Shown here in pieces: positions 59,044 through 64,000 of a stretch of 64,000 bases of DNA; positions within the stretch are counted from its first letter, which is position 1; each line of letters starts with the position of its first letter. Source of the stretch: Pinus tabuliformis (Eukaryota > Streptophyta > Pinopsida > Pinales > Pinaceae). The stretch lies in assembly GCA_031772625.1 (NCBI GenBank), contig CM062816.1:1670267058-1670331057 (forward strand), in the 5' to 3' direction. The position numbers were made by a program, and so were the translations under genes. The notes under the pieces were generated by a model, which was not told the DNA's origin, ran no database searches, and saw only the letters and a list, made by a program, of their open reading frames with translations.

Positions 59044-59376
59044 TGTTATGAAACTAGCTCAAGAAAAGATAGAAAAGATAGAGCAACGCCTTAGAATTCA
59101 GCCTCTTCGAGGGGGCAACCTCCTTTACATTACATAAATGAACAATTATTGGATGATACAAATGAAAAGACCTCCTTTCTATATATAGGAGTCTAAGGGG
59201 TCATAACATAATCAGAGCTGACATAACAATAATAATGTAAGGGCACAATAATAACAATAGTGGGCTTCTATGGGGCACAATAGTAACAATATGGGCACTA
59301 CATGGGTACATCAATATAATAAGTGGGTTATACTAATAACAATAAAGGGTTACATTAGTAGTATAGGGGCATAACA
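59044..59376 (-). repeat. 3' LTR of the chromovirus derivative
   Basis: 333 bp, preceded by aaatt. It differs from 61468-61800 at about six positions. It contains short runs of caataataacaatag-type repeats and a TATA-like tatatataggag. Confidence 0.92.
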
Positions 59377-59394
59377 TGCCCCTCTCCTTAAAAA

Positions 59395-59530
59395 AGCGTT
59401 GTCCTCAACGCTTGAGTAGTTCTTGATGCTTCTGTATAAAATTCTTGTCCTCCCATGTGGAATATTCAGCGGGTAAGTTCTTCCACTTGATGAGATACTC
59501 TGAAATTGATCGATTTCATAGCTGTTGGGT
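59395..59530 (-). pseudogene. chromodomain-like remnant of the chromovirus derivative
   Basis: Minus-strand text EYLIKWKNLPAEYSTWED followed by FIQKHQELLK is a chromodomain signature, placed just upstream of the polypurine tract as in chromoviruses. In that family the domain guides insertion into marked chromatin. It is cut off from an intact integrase. Confidence 0.75.
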
Positions 59531-59761
59531 TCTTGTTTTTGTGACTGCTCCAGGTTCCAATATGATTTTTCGTTCCTCTTCAATTTCTGGAAATATTGTT
59601 TGAATTGGGATCTTTTGCAAATTTTGAATAAGTGGCCATACTTATTTGTCCTTCTTCCATTCATCCCTTGCTTCGTTTATCCAATCTGGTTGGATAATAT
59701 AAATAGCACAAAACAATGCTTCCACATCCTCATCCTTCAAGAGTCTTCCCATTCGGTAAGG

Positions 59762-60880
59762 TCACCATTTTTTAAGTGCATGTAGTATTGCCAACATTTC
59801 CTTCTCATAAATAGCTTGCTTGAGATGTAGCAGTAAAAATACCCAATCACCTACATCAAAACATTTTTCACTATGATGTTGATCTACCTGTTGTTTCGTT
59901 TGAATTTGCACCGAAGTGGTGTTATCCTTTAAAAGTTGGAGAACTAGTTGTTGATGCTCGATGTGATCTTGTACTGCTTGAACCTTTTTCTTCTTGATAT
60001 GTCCTTCTATCTCTAGAGTTTGAGGAGTGGTAATTTCTTCCAATCCTTTACAAGATATGGTCGGATTCATTTCTTGATGCTCAATGTGATCTTTCACTTC
60101 TTGAACATTTTTCTTCTTGATACGTCCTTCTATCTTGATAGTTTGAGGAGTGGTAATTTCGAAAAATGAATTACAAGATATGGTTGGATTCATTTCTTCT
60201 TTCTCGATGTGATATTTCACTTCTTGCACCTTTTTCTTCTTGATATGTCCTTCTATCTTGAGAGTTTGAGGAGTGGTAATTCTTGCCATTGCTTTACAAG
60301 ATATGGTTTGATTCATTTCTTCTTTCTCTGGGGTGGGGTCCTGGCGTATATCTTCTTCTTTTGACGTTTTTTGATCCTTTTCTTCCTCCTCTTCATATTC
60401 TATGTAAAATAATTTCTTCTTAGCACACTTATGACCTTTAGTGCATTTTCTATCACAATTGTAACAAAGCCCTTTTTCTCTTTTTTCTTCCAATTGTTGT
60501 GGTGTAACCCTTGTAGGTTATGGAAGGCTAGGAGAAACAACACTTCCATCTTTATAGTTGTGAGGGGTACGCTTCCTGGTTTCCACAATTTTGCTTTCCA
60601 TGTCACAAAGCCCTTTTACTCTTTCCAATTGTTGTGGTGTTGCTCTAAAGAAGGTGTTGCTCTTTGTATCCTCATAATGTGCTATCATTTCCTCCATGAA
60701 AATTGACGACGTAACAAGTTGTTTACAAGAACAAAGCCCTTCGTACCATAAAAATTGATCTGGTTCTAAATATGAAGATGCAATACATACCTTTTGTAAC
60801 AGTTGTACACCATGTAGATCAAAATATTGCTCCATCTGAAGTATCCAATTTACCGGATCCTTGCCATCAAACTTCCTCAT
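59762..60880 (-). pseudogene. gag: chromovirus gag with a tandemly repeated protease-edge segment
   Basis: The upstream part (60518-60880) is a gag core (DPVNWILQMEQYFDLHG, SYLEPDQFLWYEGL, EEMIAHYEDTKSNTFF). The downstream part (59762-60493) begins with a zinc knuckle CYNCDRKCTKGHKC followed by KKLFYIEYEEEEE. It then has three 41-residue repeats of the form EMNPTISC...ITTPQTLKIEGHIKKKKVQ (DNA period 123 bp, starts near 59980, 60103 and 60226). This wording is the normal lead-in to the gypsy protease. Text typical of the integrase C-terminus (DVGDWVFLLL) and RNase H (AIYEKEMLAILHALKKW) follows. It is broken in at least one place. Confidence 0.75.
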
Positions 60881-61453
60881 CTTGCTTTTTCTTGATTTTA
60901 GGAGCTCGACCTTGAAACGACTGTAACTTTGTACTTTCGGATCTTTAAGTTCTGAAATTGTGACCTATAGTAGTCCTCTATGTCCTCTTTCCAATGCCAC
61001 CAGTCTGATCCAAATTGGATTCTCTAAGAAAGAGTTATGCACAATCTCCCAAGATGACCTGATTATAGACCTTTCCAGAAGAGCGAAATTGTATGAAGTG
61101 CCACGTGTCACTGTTTCGACCTTTGGATCTGAAAAATGCATAAAAGAAACTAAATTATGTCCTCTTTCTGTAACTTCTTATGAAATTTCAATCCGATCCC
61201 CAGAGAGAAGGTTATGACGATTTTCCCCAGGTCACCTGTTTTGAATGTAATTCAGGAGTCTGCAAAAAGACCAACTTCCTCAGATCATATCTCCGCAAAT
61301 ATCACGCGAAAAGCTCTGAAATTCGGACCCAAGGTTCAACGCGATTTCTTCTCAAATGGGTTTTTCTTGCGACTTTTGAAACGTCATAGAAAAATAGTTA
61401 TAGCGAAAATGCCACGATGACCTGTTTAGAGCAGCGAAACCCTAGAATCCAAA

Positions 61454-61465
61454 GCTCTGATACCA
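61454..61465 (-). other. primer-binding site, initiator tRNA-Met type
   Basis: Plus-strand gctctgatacca reads TGGTATCAGAGC on the minus strand, two bases inside the right LTR. It confirms the minus-strand orientation. Confidence 0.88.
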
Positions 61466-61467
61466 AA

Positions 61468-61800
61468 TGTTATGAAACCAGCTCAAGAAAAGATAGAAAA
61501 GATAGATCAACGCCTTAGAATTCAGCCTCTTCGAGGGGGCAACCTCCTTTACATTACATAAATGAACAATTATTGGATGATACAAATGAAAAGACCTCCT
61601 TTCTATATATAGGAGTCTAAGGGGTCATAACATAATCAGAGTCGACATAACAATAATAATGTAAGGGCACAATAATAACAATAGTGGGCTTCTATGGGGC
61701 ACAATAGTAACAATATGGGCACTACATGGGTACATCAATATAATAAGTGGGTTATACTAATAACAATAAAGGGTTACACTAGTAGTATAGGGGCCTAACA
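61468..61800 (-). repeat. 5' LTR of the chromovirus derivative
   Basis: 333 bp, partner of 59044-59376, followed by aaatt. Confidence 0.92.
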
Positions 61801-61805
61801 AAATT

Positions 61806-63150
61806 CACTAAATCACATAGGTCTCCAACCTCCCAAGGAAGGATGCCACATAATCATTAAGTCAAGGTATAGTAAGTCACAAGTAAGTTATTTTCAATGT
61901 GTATGTCCATCATGGTACGACCAATGGTAACTAACACACCATGAACCTCACATCACATAAAGTATACTCAAGCATATTGCAAACACTTATAGAGTAATCC
62001 CAAAAGTTAACAATTCCTCTTTACATGGAAAGTGTTGTTACAAACATCAATCTTCACACCTTAGATCTCAACCAAACCTACTATCTATAAATATAAACCT
62101 ACTATAGTCTTGGAAGTAATCAACAACCCCTAGAAAGGAATTCCGGCTAGGCATCATTACTCTCCATCAAGGCATCATACATCGCCTTCTTATAAGGTGT
62201 ACAAATGGAAGTAAAAAATTTACTATGGTTATCATTTCCTTGTGAGTTATACTCACCCATTGTTAATGATCTGGGTACTCCAACATGCTCTTGTGCATCT
62301 GATAATTTTTGAGTAATCCATCTTGACTCCTTCTTTTCTTGAGTACAGGGTAAGGAAATATCCCTCCTCATACTTTGTAACATACCCCCATCTATCCTGT
62401 TAGAGTCGGTCCTTACAACCCTCCGTTAGAGATCTTTTCGCCTTTACATATCATTTTAGGTGTCTCGCTTGTTCCACTTCATTTCATTCCGCTAGGGGCA
62501 TGCCATTGACTGACGAGGGAGTCTGGTTGTCTTGTGTTTCCTCATGTTTGTACCTGCAGGGTTAGTGAAAAAACAAATTTTCTCAAAAATCACTGAAGTC
62601 CATAATCATGCATTCATTGTCATAAAAGTTTTGTTTCATTAAAAAGTCCTAGAGTCTAGGGTTGTCAGTCCTTTGCATATACATAATACAAGCCTGCAGG
62701 TCATGAGGTTGATATCAATAGACTCTTATGTAATGAGTTTTTCATAAAGCATTTTAAAACATTTTTAGTTCAAAACCCTGTTTTGGACCTAAAAATTGTT
62801 GATGTAAATAATTGTATTTGTTTTATCTCAAAGGGTTTCAGAGCAAGCCTCTGATCTTCTCCAAAGCCAAAATGCCAGATCCCTGCAAAAATCAACAAAA
62901 GATGATCAGTCCAAACCTCAGAAAAGCATGAGAAAATCAACAAGCAGTGTTGTATTAAAAGACCAAAAGTGAAAAAGTGCCAAACATTACAAAGTGGGTT
63001 TTAAATCAAATCAGATTTGGTGAGATATTTTGTTTGCATATAAAAGGGAAAACAAGTCCATTTGATCACAAATTTCCAAGGAGAAGTCGTGTTTAAGTGT
63101 TAGAAGGCCGAAACAGTGATTACATACCCCGTGGGCAGCATTGAAGGTGT
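61806..63150. other. unassigned DNA with a TATA-like box
   Basis: No gene supported. A 78-codon minus-strand frame at 62147-62383 has no recognisable domain. A TATA-like tataaaag lies at 63039-63046, about 110 bases before the GCGCTACGCA array and about 780 before the open reading start at 63817. It could be the 5' region of a gene or element that continues beyond the window. Confidence 0.35.
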
Positions 63151-63281
63151 GCGCTACGCATTGGAGGTGTGCGCTACGCACCGAGCTGAGCGCTACGCAT
63201 TGGGCTCGCGCGGCCAGTGTAAAAATACACAGGCGCTACGCACTGAGGTGTGCGCTACGCACTGGGTTTGTGCGCTACGCA
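63151..63281 (+). repeat. six spaced copies of GCGCTACGCA
   Basis: Exact GCGCTACGCA at 63151, 63171, 63190, 63233, 63252 and 63272. The start-to-start spacings are 20, 19, 43, 19 and 20 bases, that is, about one or two 20-base periods. Neighbouring bases (attggaggtgt, actgaggtgt) are partly shared, so this looks like a degenerate 20-bp tandem array. It is a CpG-rich island in AT-rich surroundings. Function unknown. Confidence 0.9.
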
Positions 63282-63745
63282 CTCAGTCACAGCACCGAAA
63301 TTATTTGTGCATACGGCCAGATCTTATCAAATCGCCTCTAAATCGTGCAAGTAGGTGTTTCTCAGCTACTCTTTCAATTTGAAATTGCTGGTAGTGTGTT
63401 TGAGAGGAAAATATGATGTATGGGGTGTTTAAAAAAAAAATGAAACCCTAGGCTCATGTTAAAACCATTCTTTAGGGTTTTAAAGAACATGTGGGTGGCT
63501 GGAGAAGATTTTTCCACTCTCCCTTCATGAAACATAGCTTCATACTTATTTGTAAGAGTTTTGCCAACATCACAAAGGGTACATTTCAAATACTTTTGTT
63601 TATCTGTCAAACTGTCATTGTAATCAAACCAGTGACTGTTTCATGTCCAATACACTGAAACAGAGTATCATCATTATGGCAGAATTCTTATGTGTTTTGG
63701 TTAGCTTTTGAGTATGCATTGAAATTGTAATTTCACCATACCTAC

Positions 63746-63799
63746 ACCATACATATTGCAGACACCATACATAGTGCAGACACCATACACATTGCAGAC
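63746..63799 (+). repeat. three 18-bp tandem units
   Basis: accatacatattgcagac, accatacatagtgcagac and accatacacattgcagac in direct succession, with one or two differences per unit. The array ends 17 bases before the ATG at 63817. Confidence 0.9.
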
Positions 63800-63816
63800 A
63801 TTGTGTTTTTGAAGCC

Positions 63817-64000
63817 ATGTCAGACACAGATTCAGTTTATGAGCAGGAGAATGACAGTGATTCCACAACAGAGGGTAATGTGCCTCAGAGGCCTCGCAGA
63901 GGTGGCAAAGGTGGAAAGCATCTCAGAGAAGAGCCCACTTCTTTGGCTCAATTGCAGGCTTGCCCGCTTGCAATGGATTGTTTTCGCCACCAGTCATGCT
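63817..64000 (+). CDS. partial open reading frame at the window edge, unrecognised
   Basis: From ATG the frame is open for 61 codons to the end of the window. It begins MSDTDSVYEQENDSDSTTEG, is acidic and then basic (PRRGGKGGKHLREEP), and turns more ordinary near the edge (SLAQLQACPLAMDCF). The bases before the ATG (aagcc) are an acceptable plant context. The acidic/serine start could belong to a host nuclear protein or to a transposon protein. With only the N-terminus visible no family can be named, and chance is not excluded. Confidence 0.35.
   Translation, partial: MSDTDSVYEQENDSDSTTEGNVPQRPRRGGKGGKHLREEPTSLAQLQACPLAMDCFRHQSC

Larger units (their letters stand above)
59044..61800 (-). mobile_element. 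short chromovirus (Ty3/gypsy) derivative
   Basis: Minus-strand element of 2.76 kb with 333-bp LTRs at 59044-59376 and 61468-61800 (about 98% alike, TGTTATG...ATAACA ends). The target duplication aaatt is perfect (59039-59043 and 61801-61805). An initiator-Met primer site and a polypurine tract (aaggagagggg, minus strand, next to 59376) are present. Inside are gag, a protease-edge segment repeated three times, an integrase C-terminal piece, an RNase H fragment and a chromodomain. Most of pol is absent, so it cannot be autonomous. Intact ends and a perfect duplication show that it moved, or was trimmed soon after moving, fairly recently. Confidence 0.9.

Noticed and set aside
62147-62383. 78-codon minus-strand frame
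   Set aside because: No domain, short, and in AT-rich unassigned DNA; cannot be told from chance.
63151-63281. CRISPR-like array of short repeats
   Set aside because: Repeats are 10 bases at 20-base spacing with similar spacers, in a plant nuclear context; this is a degenerate tandem repeat.

Overview
The window looks like plant nuclear heterochromatin from a large, retrotransposon-rich genome. The element lineages present (Tat- and Athila-type Ty3/gypsy, a chromovirus, Tork- and Sirevirus-type Ty1/copia) are land-plant lineages. Their density and deep nesting suggest a gymnosperm or another large-genome seed plant, but the species cannot be named from the sequence. No intact host gene was found. 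The only host-gene candidate is a 61-codon open start at the right edge (63817 to the end). No rRNA or tRNA genes were seen; tRNA-like sequence occurs only as short primer-binding sites.

Layout. 1-12824: a minus-strand Tat/Ogre-type gypsy element (element A). Its left LTR is cut about 100 bp into the repeat by the window edge; its right LTR is complete. 12825-17125: unassigned DNA, then the plus-strand extra ORF and polypurine tract of a second gypsy element (B). 17126-22334: B LTR copy 1, carrying a solo LTR and a truncated Tork copia, then an inverted piece of a third LTR (C) and unassigned DNA. 22335-30696: B LTR copy 2 with a near-full-length but broken Tork copia, which itself holds a 1.2 kb DNA-transposon-like insert. 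31233-50023: a very long minus-strand LTR related to LTR A (A-prime), flanked by a 5-bp near-match duplication, which appears to carry a 3 kb ORF inside the repeat. This is split by a young, complete Athila-like element at 35412-47986 (TSD gtaga, LTRs about 99% alike). 50024-51949: 3' end and LTR of element C. About 51950-56399: a decayed Sirevirus-type copia with its 3' LTR. 56400-59043: AT-rich unassigned DNA. 59044-61800: a short minus-strand chromovirus derivative with perfect TSD aaatt. 61801-64000: unassigned DNA with a TATA-like box, six spaced GCGCTACGCA copies and the edge ORF.

The inferred nesting on the right is Sirevirus > C > A-prime > Athila-like. Approximate LTR divergence by eye is about 1% (Athila-like), 2% (chromovirus derivative), 3% (A) and 5-9% (Tork LTRs). 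The best candidates for something not widely described are the ORF-bearing A-prime LTR, an extra RNase H placed before the reverse transcriptase in element A, and a conserved downstream ORF shared by B and the Athila-like element.
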